The notes: a model not told the origin generated them from the letters alone. 64,000 nucleotides of DNA from Roseibium alexandrii DFL-11 (GCF_000158095.2 NZ_CM011003.1:1-64000); one strand, 5' to 3'. Positions 26,286-35,142 are shown, counted from the stretch's first letter. Numbers and translations: made by a program.

Positions 26286-27542
26286 TCACACCAGCCCATG
26301 CAGGGATTTGTGGAGGTGGAGTTTGCCCTCCCCAGCCCTGTCGATCATAGCGCGGAAATATCCGCCGGGCGAGGCAATGTGCTCCGGATCCCGCAGCGCC
26401 TTTTCGGCGACAACCGCAAGGCAGGCCGCGGCCAGATATCTGCCTTGCCGCTCGACAGCGAGCTGATATCCGGACGGACTGAGGCCGATCAGCATGCGCA
26501 ACTGCTCAGCAGCTCCACAAAGAGCCGGCCAACTGCTCAGACCGACCCCCAATTCTGCCTGTACCGATGAACATGCCGACTGAATGAGCCCTATGGAAAC
26601 ACCATCCAGGTTGGTTTCGGGAAACTTGCCTCCGCCTCCCCTTCCCACTTGTGATTTCGGCCGTTGTGTTTCCGTGCGCCCGCCGCAAGGCTCTTTTTCA
26701 AGAGCCATATCAACGGCGAAGCCGTTGTCAGAAGGAAATTTAGTGTATTGCTCGTTAGAGCAAGTCGGCTGAGAATTACTTCCAAGAGAGTCGGTTGGGG
26801 TTGTAATAAATAAGGGGCTGACATCAATGTCACCCGCGCATGACATTTTATCCTTATTTTTCAACGAATGTGCTTCATGGAGAGCCAGGACCTGCGCATA
26901 GAGCGATTCCAGAAGTGCCGCCTTCTCCGCCACATTCAATTCGTCCCGGATCACAATCGCCTGGGCTCGGGCAGCAAACCCGTGAAATTCTACGGGCTCC
27001 AGTTCGGCCATGTCGGCGATCGCCCGTGAAAACCGTGTAACAGCCCGCCTGGCTTCCTGCTCGGCCTTGATACGGCGCTGGAATGCATCCGCCTGAACCT
27101 TGAAGGCCTCCAGATTGAAGCACGCAGGGCTAAAGTCCAGACCGTAGGCCTGCTCCAGAGCCCCTTCTGAACCGCGATAGACATAGCGTCGCCCGGTCGG
27201 ACTGTCCCGATAGGCAAGCACTCCGGCTTCGACGAGTTTCTTCAGGCAGCGCGTGACAGTGCGCGTGGTGCGCCGAGTGTATTCGGCAAGACGCTGATTT
27301 GAGATCGCCACTACCGGCCGCTTTCCGGCCTGGAAATCGTCGGGCTGCACAAGACCCAAGAGAATATCCAGGACATGATAAGCCGTGCCATCGATACCAA
27401 GCGCCGGCGCAACGCGTTTCAGAACCAGGGAGATTTCCTTTTTGGTGACCTTCGGCCGGTCTTCCTGGGACGCCAGATGCGCGCTCGCAAGAATCCCGGC
27501 AGACACCTTGCGAAAACTCGCAATCTGCTGAGTCGAAGACAT
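26286..27542 (-). CDS. repC: Replication initiator RepC of the repABC module (418 aa)
   Basis: ATG 27542 is preceded by an excellent ribosome site (AAAGGAGG). The N-terminal winged-helix domain is typical of RepC: KKEISLVLKRVAPALGIDGT, NQRLAEYTRRTTRTVTRCLK and YRDSPTGRRYVYRG. The C-terminal domain (LRMLIGLSPSGYQLAVERQG, AACLAVVAEKALRDPEHIAS, PGGYFRAMIDRAGEG) is equally characteristic. RepC initiates replication, and in repABC plasmids the origin lies inside repC itself. Length is normal. RepC level is set by the antisense RNA in the repB-repC gap. Confidence 0.97.
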   Translation of the reverse strand: MSSTQQIASFRKVSAGILASAHLASQEDRPKVTKKEISLVLKRVAPALGIDGTAYHVLDILLGLVQPDDFQAGKRPVVAISNQRLAEYTRRTTRTVTRCLKKLVEAGVLAYRDSPTGRRYVYRGSEGALEQAYGLDFSPACFNLEAFKVQADAFQRRIKAEQEARRAVTRFSRAIADMAELEPVEFHGFAARAQAIVIRDELNVAEKAALLESLYAQVLALHEAHSLKNKDKMSCAGDIDVSPLFITTPTDSLGSNSQPTCSNEQYTKFPSDNGFAVDMALEKEPCGGRTETQRPKSQVGRGGGGKFPETNLDGVSIGLIQSACSSVQAELGVGLSSWPALCGAAEQLRMLIGLSPSGYQLAVERQGRYLAAACLAVVAEKALRDPEHIASPGGYFRAMIDRAGEGKLHLHKSLHGLV

Positions 27543-27647
27543 AAGTCCTCCTTTGCCGGAAGCGCATAAACGCGACCGAGCACTGAATTTTCAGATGCGA
27601 GACAAGCTGGAAGACGCAAGAAATCGTGCTCGGCTGCGAGACAGAAC

Positions 27648-27676
27648 TTGCGTTGCGCTGCGAGTGATTCTAGAAT
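27648..27676 (+). promoter_or_regulatory. Promoter of the repABC antisense RNA
   Basis: On the strand opposite repABC, TTGCGT (27648-27653) and TAGAAT (27671-27676) are separated by exactly 17 bases. The expected start at about 27683 lies just before the two-hairpin segment, matching the usual ctRNA promoter position between repB and repC. Confidence 0.7.
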
Positions 27677-27682
27677 CAGAGC

Positions 27683-27750
27683 TGCTAGACTGAGATCATA
27701 GGCACTCGTGCTTATCTCAACGAGGACCCGCCCACGTGGCGGGTTCTTTG
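27683..27750 (+). ncRNA. Counter-transcribed RNA (ctRNA / incA) of repABC
   Basis: The 218-base repB-repC gap contains, on the plus strand, an upper hairpin with TGAGAT (27691-27696) pairing ATCTCA (27714-27719) and an inner GCAC/GTGC stem. An intrinsic terminator follows: ACCCGCC (27726-27732), loop CACGT, GGCGGGT (27738-27744), then CTTTGCTT. A promoter at 27648-27676 would start it about eight bases before the first stem. In characterised repABC plasmids this small antisense RNA folds the repC leader into a form that blocks RepC synthesis, setting copy number and incompatibility. Boundaries are estimated from promoter and terminator. Confidence 0.85.
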
Positions 27751-27760
27751 CTTCATGCTT

Positions 27761-28813
27761 TTATTTGCTCGCTTGTTTCCCTTCGCCTTTTTTGAACTCT
27801 TCAATCAACGCCGTCATCTTGTCTGCGACAAACTGAGCAAAAGCCGGCTCTTTCTTCGCATCTAGGAAGATTTTGACAGCGTTGCTGGATTGCTCCATCG
27901 TTCCGAACGAGCGACCTTCGTTCTCCAATCGAGACTTTTCAGCTCTGGATTTCGTCGTCCTGAACTTGTCTGCTTTTTCAGCTGTCCGATAAGCCAGTTC
28001 GAAACGCTTGTTGGAGTCAGCCCCTTTCCACACTGCGCTTTCGGGTAGAGCACGCACCGCTTCGAGAATCGAAGACTTCTTTGCACCTCGATCAGCGAGA
28101 CTCGCAAAAGCCTCCCAACGATTTCGGCCGATCTTGGGGGCAGGTCCAATCAAACGAAAGATATCAGCTGGCACCAAAGCGACGATTGCAGACATTTTCG
28201 AAATCGTTGTGTCAGAGGCAACTCCAACAGACTTGGCTACAAGCTTACGCGTGAAACCGGCTTCCAAAAGGGCGACTGCGTATACCGCCTGCTCAATGAA
28301 GGACAGGTTCTTTCGTTCATTATTTTCAAGACCTTGAGCAATGACAAGCTCTTCGTCAGAAAGTTCTTGAACGTAAGCTTTCACCTTTTGCCCAAGAACC
28401 ATGCAAGCACGATTGCGCCGCGCTCCATACGCCAGTTGGTACTGACCATTTTCTGCCGGATGTGGACGGACAAGGATGGGGAGTCGTTGGCCTTCTTCCT
28501 TAATGGAAGTCACCAGGCTTTGAAAATCCGGGTCATCGTCGGTCCATTCAAGACGGTCTTGAATGATGGAAGCCCGCACGGTGACGGGGTCGAGTTCAAC
28601 GGTTTGGGATTTTTCAAGCTCGGCTTTCAGCCGCAGGTTTTCTTCTTCGATGCTTGCAAAACTCGCCTGCAGTGCTTTCGTCGGAGCAGTCGTCATGGGC
28701 CGACTCGTAGTCTTGTCCGATTTCTCGACTTCAGCTTGTTTGGCAAGTTCGTTCGGGTCTACGGCACCAAACATGCCGGCAAGGCGTTTCGCCCGGTTGG
28801 ATGCTTTGTTCAT
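27761..28813 (-). CDS. repB: Plasmid partition protein RepB (ParB family), 350 aa
   Basis: The ParB domain is visible with GQRLPILVRPHPAENG, LAYGARRNRACMVLG (the GxRR motif) and QGLENNERKNLSFIEQAVYA, followed by the central HTH LVAKSVGVASDTTISKMSAI. Residues about 20-60 form the N-terminal part that contacts RepA. Length matches RepB. The ATG overlaps the repA stop (ATGA at 28810-28813). RepB binds parS and stimulates RepA ATPase for segregation; a fitting palindrome is at 30125-30140. Confidence 0.97.
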   Translation of the reverse strand: MNKASNRAKRLAGMFGAVDPNELAKQAEVEKSDKTTSRPMTTAPTKALQASFASIEEENLRLKAELEKSQTVELDPVTVRASIIQDRLEWTDDDPDFQSLVTSIKEEGQRLPILVRPHPAENGQYQLAYGARRNRACMVLGQKVKAYVQELSDEELVIAQGLENNERKNLSFIEQAVYAVALLEAGFTRKLVAKSVGVASDTTISKMSAIVALVPADIFRLIGPAPKIGRNRWEAFASLADRGAKKSSILEAVRALPESAVWKGADSNKRFELAYRTAEKADKFRTTKSRAEKSRLENEGRSFGTMEQSSNAVKIFLDAKKEPAFAQFVADKMTALIEEFKKGEGKQASK

Positions 28814-30033
28814 GAGCGTCCCCAGACTTTCAGGATCTCTTGGAAGATCTCAGTGTTGGCAGCATTTACGGATTCTATGGCGCGATTGTACGTGTCGCGT
28901 CCGACAGACCCTTTTTCGAGTTCGTACAACGTTTTGTTTTCCAGACCGGCATTTGTGATCGCAGTGGTCTCTACAACTGCAGCAGTCAAGACGCTTTCTC
29001 CAAAGAGAGACCGAAGCATCGCTGCAATATTCACCTGTGGAACATCGTGGGGAATATGTCTGGTCAAAAGAAACCGCATGAACTCATGATCGACAGGCGC
29101 ACCAAAGTGAGCCATTTGTTCCAGCATTTCGTCCATCATGTACAAAAACTGGTTCATACTTGCGACGTCGATCATCGCGGACTGTACAGGGATAATTAGC
29201 CCGGTAGCGGCAAATACAGCGTTTAATGTCAGATACGACAATTGCGGTGGCGCATCGATTACGACTACATCGTAACGATCCTCCACGCTTCTCAGTGCAG
29301 TCGCCAACCGGCGAATAAAGTATTCGTCTCCCACGTATTTGTTGCTGATGATGGCGGCTGGCGTTTCGTAATCGAAATACTGCAGCTCGCTCTGGCCTGG
29401 AACAAGATCCAGGCCCGCAAAGTAGGTCGGTCGAATTACCTCCGGAAGTGGCCGACGTTCATCATCGTAACGCAGAACGCCAAACACCGTTTCGTTGTCG
29501 CCTACTTCCAAGACCGGCTGAACACCCAGCATCTCCGTCAGACTTGCTTGTGTATCAAGGTCGATTGCGAGAACGCGGAGGCCTTGCAACGCGAGAAACT
29601 GAGCCAAGTGCAAAGCAGTCGTCGTTTTCGCGCAGCCACCTTTGAAATTGGAGATCGCGACAATTTGCATTCCGTCATCTTTACGACGACGCGGATCAAA
29701 CTGTAGGGACTGTCCGGGACGCTTTTCGGCCAGGAACGATCGAAGTTCATTGATCTGATCGAGTGTGTACATGCGCCGGTTCCCATCAGACCGCGCCGGT
29801 TGCGGACCTTCATTGTCGAGCGACATTTGCCGCAAGGTTGCGGGCGCGATGCCAATCAGGTCCGAAACTTCAGATGAGGAAAACGATCGCAAGTGCTTAC
29901 GCGACTCCGGAGGATAATTCTGTTGCCAGTTGTTTTTGATTTGCTGGCTCAATAGTGACGAAAAACGCGCAATTTTTCCCCTTGTTGAGTTGGGGTCCAG
30001 TTCCTTGTCAGAAATTGCGGCTTCTTCTGTCAT
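28810..30033 (-). CDS. repA: Plasmid partition ATPase RepA (ParA family), 407 aa
   Basis: ATG 30033 (MTEEAAISDKELDPNSTRGK) with GGAGTGG upstream is preferred over an ATG 27 codons earlier. Residues about 45-75 hold the MerR-like HTH (SEVSDLIGIAPATLRQMSLD). The deviant Walker A FKGGCAKTTT lies at about 130-139, with Walker A' LRVLAIDLDTQASLT and Walker B YDVVVIDAPPQLSYLT. RepA segregates the plasmid with RepB and, through its N-terminal domain, represses the repABC promoter. It is the first gene of the operon; no lesion is seen. Confidence 0.97.
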   Translation of the reverse strand: MTEEAAISDKELDPNSTRGKIARFSSLLSQQIKNNWQQNYPPESRKHLRSFSSSEVSDLIGIAPATLRQMSLDNEGPQPARSDGNRRMYTLDQINELRSFLAEKRPGQSLQFDPRRRKDDGMQIVAISNFKGGCAKTTTALHLAQFLALQGLRVLAIDLDTQASLTEMLGVQPVLEVGDNETVFGVLRYDDERRPLPEVIRPTYFAGLDLVPGQSELQYFDYETPAAIISNKYVGDEYFIRRLATALRSVEDRYDVVVIDAPPQLSYLTLNAVFAATGLIIPVQSAMIDVASMNQFLYMMDEMLEQMAHFGAPVDHEFMRFLLTRHIPHDVPQVNIAAMLRSLFGESVLTAAVVETTAITNAGLENKTLYELEKGSVGRDTYNRAIESVNAANTEIFQEILKVWGRS

Positions 30034-30124
30034 TATCCACTCCGACGCAAAAATTTGAAAAACACGGAAATAAGCGTCAGAGCGAACTAAGGGCGAATTA
30101 GTGATTCCTGTCAATGGCTTTTTA

Positions 30125-30140
30125 GTTAACGCCCGTTAAC
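30125..30140. promoter_or_regulatory. Putative parS partition site
   Basis: A 16-base sequence with perfect inverted arms GTTAACG / CGTTAAC around a CC centre, 92 bases upstream of repA. It fits the GTTNNNNGCNNNNAAC pattern of repABC parS sites except for one central base. RepB would bind it. Site identity is by pattern and location. Confidence 0.65.
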
Positions 30141-30153
30141 TTTTCCACCGTCG

Positions 30154-30167
30154 ACACGATATCGTGT
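30154..30167. promoter_or_regulatory. 14-bp perfect palindrome upstream of repA (possible RepA operator)
   Basis: ACACGAT / ATCGTGT form an uninterrupted palindrome 14 bases beyond the putative parS and 121 bases from the repA start. RepA represses its own promoter in this plasmid family, so an operator here is plausible; no -35/-10 pair is clear enough to fix the promoter. Confidence 0.4.
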
Positions 30168-30326
30168 GCCTAGAGAAAATGGACCACACTAGTACTTGCA
30201 GGCAGACTCTGCTCATGGTGCATTTGTTCAGAAGCGCAGGGCGAGCTAAACAAGGATGTACGCCTCATAATATTCGAATCAGATCAGCGAAGACCCGAAT
30301 GTATCCTGAGATCAGGCGTTCGGCGT

Positions 30327-30458
30327 CTAAGTTTTGATGCGCGGAGACCGCGTTGCGTCCTGTGTTTTTTGATAGCTATGACTCGGTTTCGTATTCCCTT
30401 TCGCCCACTCACGCACGGCAGTCAGATTGACGCCCAGTGTATCCACCACCGTTTTCAT
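30327..30458 (-). pseudogene. Remnant of an IS3-family transposase (OrfB N-terminus)
   Basis: From ATG 30458 a 43-codon frame reads MKTVVDTLGVNLTAVREWAK and then KPSHSYQKTQDA. This resembles the first 35 residues of IS3-family OrfB (pattern MKxVxETLGVSRSNLxERLK...RPRGxYRKAED). It ends at a stop at 30327-30329, far short of the roughly 280 residues of an intact transposase, and no DDE catalytic region follows. The last few residues are unrelated. Likely a small scar of an old insertion. Confidence 0.45.
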
Positions 30459-30571
30459 GACAAATGTCCACCTTGAAACTCCATAAAAAGTAGAGGTCTT
30501 TTATTAGATCGCCGCATTCGGGGTCTAATTCTAAAATGTCTTCTTGCCGAACTGACACTCAAGTTCTCGAG

Positions 30572-30612
30572 TGAGGTCTCTCGGCGCAATGTTATTGCGC
30601 TAGGAGACCTCA
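30572..30612. repeat. Near-perfect 41-base hairpin
   Basis: Outer arms TGAGGTCTC (30572-30580) and GAGACCTCA (30604-30612) pair over nine bases. Inner arms GCGCAAT (30584-30590) and ATTGCGC (30594-30600) pair over seven with a GTT loop; only a 3x3 internal bulge interrupts. No T run follows on either strand, so it is not a usual intrinsic terminator. It lies in a gene-free stretch and its role is unknown. Confidence 0.6.
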
Positions 30613-31770
30613 GAAAAGCTCTCTCCATCTTAAAGCTTGTTGCCTACGAATTGCGGCGTGAACGAAGAAGACCAACATCGGCGACAACTCTGAATGACAA
30701 GTTCTATTCAGACATAAGCCGCGCTCACGGCTACCTGTAGACCCATTCGTCAAACAATTGTGTTAGGTCGAAATGCATTTCTTTTAAGACAGGTCGGGCA
30801 AAGCAATTCCAGAAGGTGGCGCCACGAGATTTTAACAACCCTTCTTTCCAAAAGGTTCGTACTGACATCGTTCATCGTATGAATTTACCAGCACTGCGTC
30901 GTGCCAAATTGTTGTGAGACAATTCGACCAATTGGATTTCCAAGCCCCCCTCCTCTCCGCTAGGCAACATCCAACCTCCAGCCCCGGATCAACGATTTGA
31001 AGTTCCCATGTTGGATGACCAGAAATTGATTTCCAACCCACGCCAAATCGGCATTTGGACGCAGCTTGGCGACCAAGAGCTCGGTTCCGTCTACGAGACC
31101 AGACTCTGCATTATCGGCAACACAGAACGCAATCATCTCAAACACCGCAGATGAAGTTCCGTCTGCGATGTAATGGAATCCGCAAACCTGTTGACTTGAT
31201 ACGTTTCTGAACACCTAGTTCCGAGTGGAGTGTCAGATGACACGGGGTCAAGCAATTGTTTTTTCGATGTTTTTTTTCCGAGACGTCATTCCTTCCAATC
31301 GAATGCGAACAATTCTTGAACTCCCCTCCCCCGATTTGCGGCCACGAGAACAATTGAATCCCGCGGTGAAAACATCGTCTCCCTTTTCCTACCAAAGAAG
31401 TATTGAGGTCCCACTGGGCAATCCCATCAAAAAATACAACAGGACCGTAAACGCTAGCGAATGATTGCTACGGCGATTTTGAACCGCCCAGACAGCTGAT
31501 GCTAAATGGCAACCGTCGAGCACTAAGGTAGGAAGTGACCGGCCGGAAGATGCCGACCGTAAGATATATTCATTACGAGGGCAGGGGTCTCCAACCTAAA
31601 GAAGTGAACATCAGGTTCGGATGGCCGAAAAGCTCGATCGCGGTGTGCTCAAGAGCAATGGTGAACGTAAAGCGACCACTGGCTGTCCGAAGCGATGATT
31701 TTACTCCACAGGGGAACAAGTTTAGAACCAGCGCACACCCAGCTCCCAGTATCGACCTGCAAGGAACCCA
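30613..31770. other. Gene-poor AT-richer stretch between the repABC module and mucR
   Basis: Several short frames exist here on both strands, up to 85 codons, but none has a convincing start, coding-like composition or recognisable family. The segment has lower GC than its neighbours. I see no tRNA, CRISPR or terminator. It may be the relic of former insertions, like the IS3-type scar just to its left, or may hold the upstream control region of mucR. Confidence 0.5.
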
Positions 31771-32217
31771 ATGTCTGAGGCCCCCGAATACAACACAACT
31801 ATTGAGCCAGTATATGTTGATCTGACTGCGGATATCGTTTCCGCATATGTGAGCAACAAGATTGCTTCGGGTGATCTGGCAACTTTGATAGCGACGGTTC
31901 ATTCGGCTCTCGTTTCGGCCGCACAAACGGTACAGGAACCAGCCGTTGAAGAACTTGTCCCGGCTGTACCGGTCAAAAAGTCCATCCTGGGCGACTACAT
32001 CATCTGTCTCGAGGACGGCAAAAAATTCAAATCGCTGAAGCGCCACCTGCGCACGCATTTCGACATGACGCCGGAAGACTACCGGGCCAAGTGGAACCTG
32101 CCTGTGGACTACCCGATGGTCGCCCCGAACTACGCCGCGGCGCGGTCGGATCTCGCCAGGAAAATGGGGCTGGGTCGGAAACAGGGTCGCAGGAGCAAGT
32201 CGGCGAGCAAGAGCTAG
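31771..32217 (+). CDS. MucR/Ros-family transcriptional regulator (148 aa)
   Basis: The conserved zinc-finger half is clear: DYIICLEDGKKFKSLKRHLR with Cys and the two His positions (HLRTHF), then MTPEDYRAKWNLPVDYPMVA and a basic tail GLGRKQGRRSKS. ATG 31771 has AAGGA upstream. MucR/Ros proteins are H-NS-like regulators of alphaproteobacteria that silence AT-rich, often horizontally acquired genes and control exopolysaccharide and virulence. A plasmid copy could silence cargo on this replicon or alter host expression (inference). The typical N-terminal helical oligomerisation region (SAYVSNKIASGDLATLIATV) is present. An antisense frame covering 31573-32295 is a shadow. Confidence 0.93.
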   Translation: MSEAPEYNTTIEPVYVDLTADIVSAYVSNKIASGDLATLIATVHSALVSAAQTVQEPAVEELVPAVPVKKSILGDYIICLEDGKKFKSLKRHLRTHFDMTPEDYRAKWNLPVDYPMVAPNYAAARSDLARKMGLGRKQGRRSKSASKS

Positions 32218-32335
32218 TTTTTGTCTCGCCTGGACAGGACCCAGCCGGAGCTGAACCTCCGGTGCGCGGGGCACAATTCGATCACTCTGAAGCATGTGCC
32301 TGCAGCGACCGGTTCCCTGCCGGCAAGTCCGCCGG

Positions 32336-33358
32336 TCAAGAAAGCTGATCGAGCAAGGCCGAAGTCGCCGGCATGCGTTTCAGGCTTGCCGTAATGCGCT
32401 TGCGCCATTCCGGACCGGTTTCCAATGCGGTCTGGTAGGCTTCGGCAAGGTCGTCCGGCCTTGTCTCCGTCAATACCTCGATCAGAAATGCCGCCTGGGC
32501 CCGGTCTTTATGCGCCTTGAGTGCATCCGCTCCTCCTTGCCTCCGGTCGGCGACGATGAGCTTGTGCACCGCATAGCGCTCCGGGCGCGGGATCTGCACC
32601 AGCACGCCTGAGCGATAGAGAAAGGGAACACTGATCGGATCGGCAATCAGGTAATTGAGAAAATGCAGACTTTGCGCACTGACACCAAGGGCGGCAAGAT
32701 CGCGGATGGCCTCATCCTCTTCGAAGGACGGTGTCAGAAACTCGACCAGGGTCTGGCGATGTGTTTGCCGCCAGCGCCAGGTCTTGCCACTTTCGATCGC
32801 AGGCACGGGATCGAACTGAAGCTCGGAAAAGACCTCTGCAAGGGGAGGGTCGACTGTGTCCGCGAGGGCGAGTGACAACCGCTCGAAAGTTGCAATGTCG
32901 ATGTCATCCGTCGTGGCCGACTGGTCGAAGCCGATCCGGATGCCGAGCTCGCCTTCATAACAGCGGAAGGCCTGCGTACCGACGATCGTTCCACCGAGCC
33001 GAAAGACGCCGGCTTTGGCCATGGCCGAAACCACCTGGCCGGATCCGACATCGGCGAACAGATAGCCTTCCGCCCGCAGCACCCGCATCAGTCTTGCCCG
33101 ATCCCGTTCGGCAAGTTTCGCCGCCCTGGCGATCTCCGATTGCCGCTCCAGGCGGCTCCGAAGTTCCGGCGTGTCTTCGCCAATATACCGGTCGATGGTT
33201 TTCCGCCCGACGCGGAAGTGGTCGTACCAATAGGTCTTGGAGCCGACCTCCTTCGACCGTGGCGCGCCGCGCAGCTCCGACACTTCGCTGTCACGTAGGG
33301 ACCGTCGCAAGTCCGTCCAGGCGGCTGTGCCGATTGCGCTGTGATAGTCGATGGTCAC
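32336..33358 (-). CDS. GSU2403-type nucleotidyltransferase-fold protein (340 aa)
   Basis: The start is GTG 33358 (TIDYHSAIGTAAWTDLRRSL). Features are a first helical part with KTYWYDHFRVGRKTIDRYIG; GGTIVGTQAFRCYEGELGIR in the nucleotidyltransferase-like core; and TTDDIDIATFERLSLAL, where the DDID cluster corresponds to the metal site. The later LVQIPRPERYAVHKLIVADR also fits the family annotated GSU2403 nucleotidyltransferase fold. Such proteins are accessory, occasionally in defence or toxin-antitoxin loci; their reaction is unknown. The gene is alone on the minus strand, and four GTGGGG/CCCCAC boxes lie directly upstream of its start, implying tight regulation. Confidence 0.85.
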   Translation of the reverse strand: MTIDYHSAIGTAAWTDLRRSLRDSEVSELRGAPRSKEVGSKTYWYDHFRVGRKTIDRYIGEDTPELRSRLERQSEIARAAKLAERDRARLMRVLRAEGYLFADVGSGQVVSAMAKAGVFRLGGTIVGTQAFRCYEGELGIRIGFDQSATTDDIDIATFERLSLALADTVDPPLAEVFSELQFDPVPAIESGKTWRWRQTHRQTLVEFLTPSFEEDEAIRDLAALGVSAQSLHFLNYLIADPISVPFLYRSGVLVQIPRPERYAVHKLIVADRRQGGADALKAHKDRAQAAFLIEVLTETRPDDLAEAYQTALETGPEWRKRITASLKRMPATSALLDQLS

Positions 33359-33361
33359 ACG

Positions 33362-33434
33362 TTACCCCACATACTTTTTCTCGTGGGGTAAGAATAGCAT
33401 ATTTGCTATCCCACAGAAATTTTTTTGTGGGGTA
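33362..33434. repeat. Clustered inverted repeats (operator array) upstream of the GSU2403-type gene
   Basis: Starting four bases before the GTG start there are three nested dyads: TTACCCCAC / GTGGGGTAA (33362-33370 and 33383-33391); ATAGCA / TGCTAT (33394-33399 and 33404-33409); and CCCACA / TGTGGG (33410-33415 and 33426-33431). The outer box TACCCCACA also recurs inverted at 33426-33434. The arrangement looks like protein-binding sites or a structured 5' leader. No binding partner is encoded next to it. Confidence 0.65.
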
Positions 33435-33710
33435 CAAAAGGAGCAAGATCTCGGCACCTTCCGAACCGCCTTGTCCTTTGTGTGGAACTCCCACGCGCAA
33501 CCAAGGAGCAGCTGCTTCAAAAAAATAGCGCGCCCGTGTTGAGCCTTGGGAGGAAGACACTTGGGCGCGCCTGGAAAGGTGTGCACGTGACGCTGGGTCA
33601 CCTTGCCCTTTTAGCCGCGTTCAATAAAAAGATCCATTCGCACAATTGCAGAGTTTTTCCGGGGGTGACACATCGTGGTCGATCAAGCCACGTGCATTGA
33701 ACCTTTCTGT

Positions 33711-33736
33711 AGGCGCAGAGATGCGCCTGATTTTTT
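33711..33736 (+). terminator. Intrinsic terminator, orphan (candidate small RNA end)
   Basis: AGGCGCA (33711-33717), loop GAGA and TGCGCCT (33722-33728) form a perfect seven-base stem followed two bases later by six Ts. No plus-strand gene ends upstream (the nearest, mucR, ends at 32217), so it probably ends an untranslated transcript. TTGCCC/TAAAAA-like boxes with a 16-base spacer near 33603-33630 and a CGTGG/CCACG stem near 33675-33693 would fit an RNA of about 100 bases. Confidence 0.65.
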
Positions 33737-34137
33737 GACACGGCTGATAGGTCCAGGTTTGGCCCCAGCCATAAGGATCTGCGATCACGAAGCTTCGAAA
33801 CGTCCAATATCTCTTTAGCTAAGACCTAGATTAAAGGTCGGCGACGTAGCCTCATTAGATTGTTATATTTGCCAATTCATACAACTCTCCTTAGGTGTGG
33901 AAAACTTTTTCTCAACCTTGCGATGACACTTCGTTCTGTGTTGGGTTGCGCCCTCTCGCAAGGCAATCAACCACTGATTGCTGTAGCCGCATCTTATTGT
34001 TCTCAAATATAAAAGGACGCTCCGAATGACCTCCGGAGAGCCTGGGCACTCACCCGTGCCCGGTCCGATAAATGCTGTCTCGGCGAGGCCGCGCCATCCC
34101 CTGAACATCTCAGCTTTCACCGGTAGGGGAGGGGACC
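33737..34137. other. Intergenic stretch upstream of the trb operon
   Basis: About 400 bases without a supported gene between the orphan terminator and trbB. The only clear signal is the GGGGAGGGG ribosome site at 34126-34134 ahead of the TTG start. In Agrobacterium-type plasmids the trb operon is headed by traI and a tra box; neither is seen here. Confidence 0.5.
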
Positions 34138-35142
34138 TTGAGGAACGGTGAAAGCCGCCGCCGACTTATCGCCGGATTAGAGGATTCGCTTGGGCGAACA
34201 ATCTTGTCGGCGTTGTCGGACGAGGCCGTCGTTGAGATCATGCTCAACCCGGACGGACAGCTGTTCATCGAGAGCGTCGGTAAAGGCATGGTGCTCTCCG
34301 GCGAAATAACGCCCCATGACGCCCAGATCATCATGGGCAAGGTCGCACATGCGCTCGGCACGGAAATCACCTCTGACAAGCCGATTATTTCCGGTGAGCT
34401 GCCAATAGGCGGTCATCGTTTTGAGGGCCTGTTGCCACCCATCGTTTCCAAGCCGTCCTTCACGATCCGCAAGAAGGCATCGCTGCTCATCCCGCTTTCC
34501 AAGTATGTCAATGATGGCGTGATGACGGACGGCCAGGCCACCGTGATCCGTGATGCGGTTGCCGGCCGGAAAAACATTCTGGTTTCGGGCGGTACCGGCA
34601 CCGGCAAAACGACCCTGACAAACGCGATCATTGCCGAAATGGTTTCGGTCGCTCCGGATCACCGCCTCGTCATTCTGGAAGATACCGCGGAAATCCAGTG
34701 TGCGGCCAGGAATGCCGTGATCCTGCACACGTCCGACACCGTGGACATGCAGCGGCTCCTGAAATCGACCATGCGCTTGCGCCCCGACAGGATCATTGTC
34801 GGCGAAGTGCGCGATGGCGCGGCGCTGACGCTGCTCAAGGCATGGAACACGGGTCACCCGGGCGGCATCGCCACGGTTCACTCCGACAACGCCTTCACCG
34901 CACTGACGCGCCTTGAGCAGTTGATCGCGGAAGTCTCTCAGCAGCCGATGCCCCACGTCATCGCAGAAGCGGTTGACCTCATCGTTTCGATCGAGCGCTC
35001 CGCCGAACACGGTCGCATCGTTCGGGGCATCGTGACTGTATCCGGCTTTCGGGACGGCACCTATGACGTCCGTTCAGCAGTCGCATCTCAGTTCCTCAAC
35101 AAAAATTCCCACGACAGACAAGGGACTCTTCATGTCGCGTAA
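34138..35142 (+). CDS. trbB: Conjugation ATPase TrbB (VirB11 family), 334 aa
   Basis: TTG 34138 with GGGGAGGGG just upstream is the likely start. The hexameric secretion ATPase motifs are complete: Walker [12 protein letters not shown] at about 150-160, the Asp box [13 protein letters not shown], Walker B/His box [20 protein letters not shown], and [14 protein letters not shown]. Sequence and position as the first gene of the trb set support TrbB rather than a type II pilus ATPase. It energises assembly of the mating pore. Its 3' end overlaps trbC by 11 bases. Confidence 0.96.
   Translation: MRNGESRRRLIAGLEDSLGRTILSALSDEAVVEIMLNPDGQLFIESVGKGMVLSGEITPHDAQIIMGKVAHALGTEITSDKPIISGELPIGGHRFEGLLPPIVSKPSFTIRKKASLLIPLSKYVNDGVMTDGQATVIRDAVAGRKNILVSGGTGTGKTTLTNAIIAEMVSVAPDHRLVILEDTAEIQCAARNAVILHTSDTVDMQRLLKSTMRLRPDRIIVGEVRDGAALTLLKAWNTGHPGGIATVHSDNAFTALTRLEQLIAEVSQQPMPHVIAEAVDLIVSIERSAEHGRIVRGIVTVSGFRDGTYDVRSAVASQFLNKNSHDRQGTLHVA

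Noticed and set aside
30832..31464. Several overlapping short frames on both strands
   Set aside because: None has a plausible start, family match or distinctive composition; treated as non-coding.
31573..32295. 240-codon minus-strand frame antisense to mucR
   Set aside because: The plus strand encodes a clear MucR/Ros protein with its zinc-finger motif; the antisense frame has shadow composition and no family resemblance.
33425..33700. 91-codon plus-strand frame ahead of the orphan terminator
   Set aside because: No ribosome site, no coding-like composition, overlaps the operator array; a non-coding RNA fits better.
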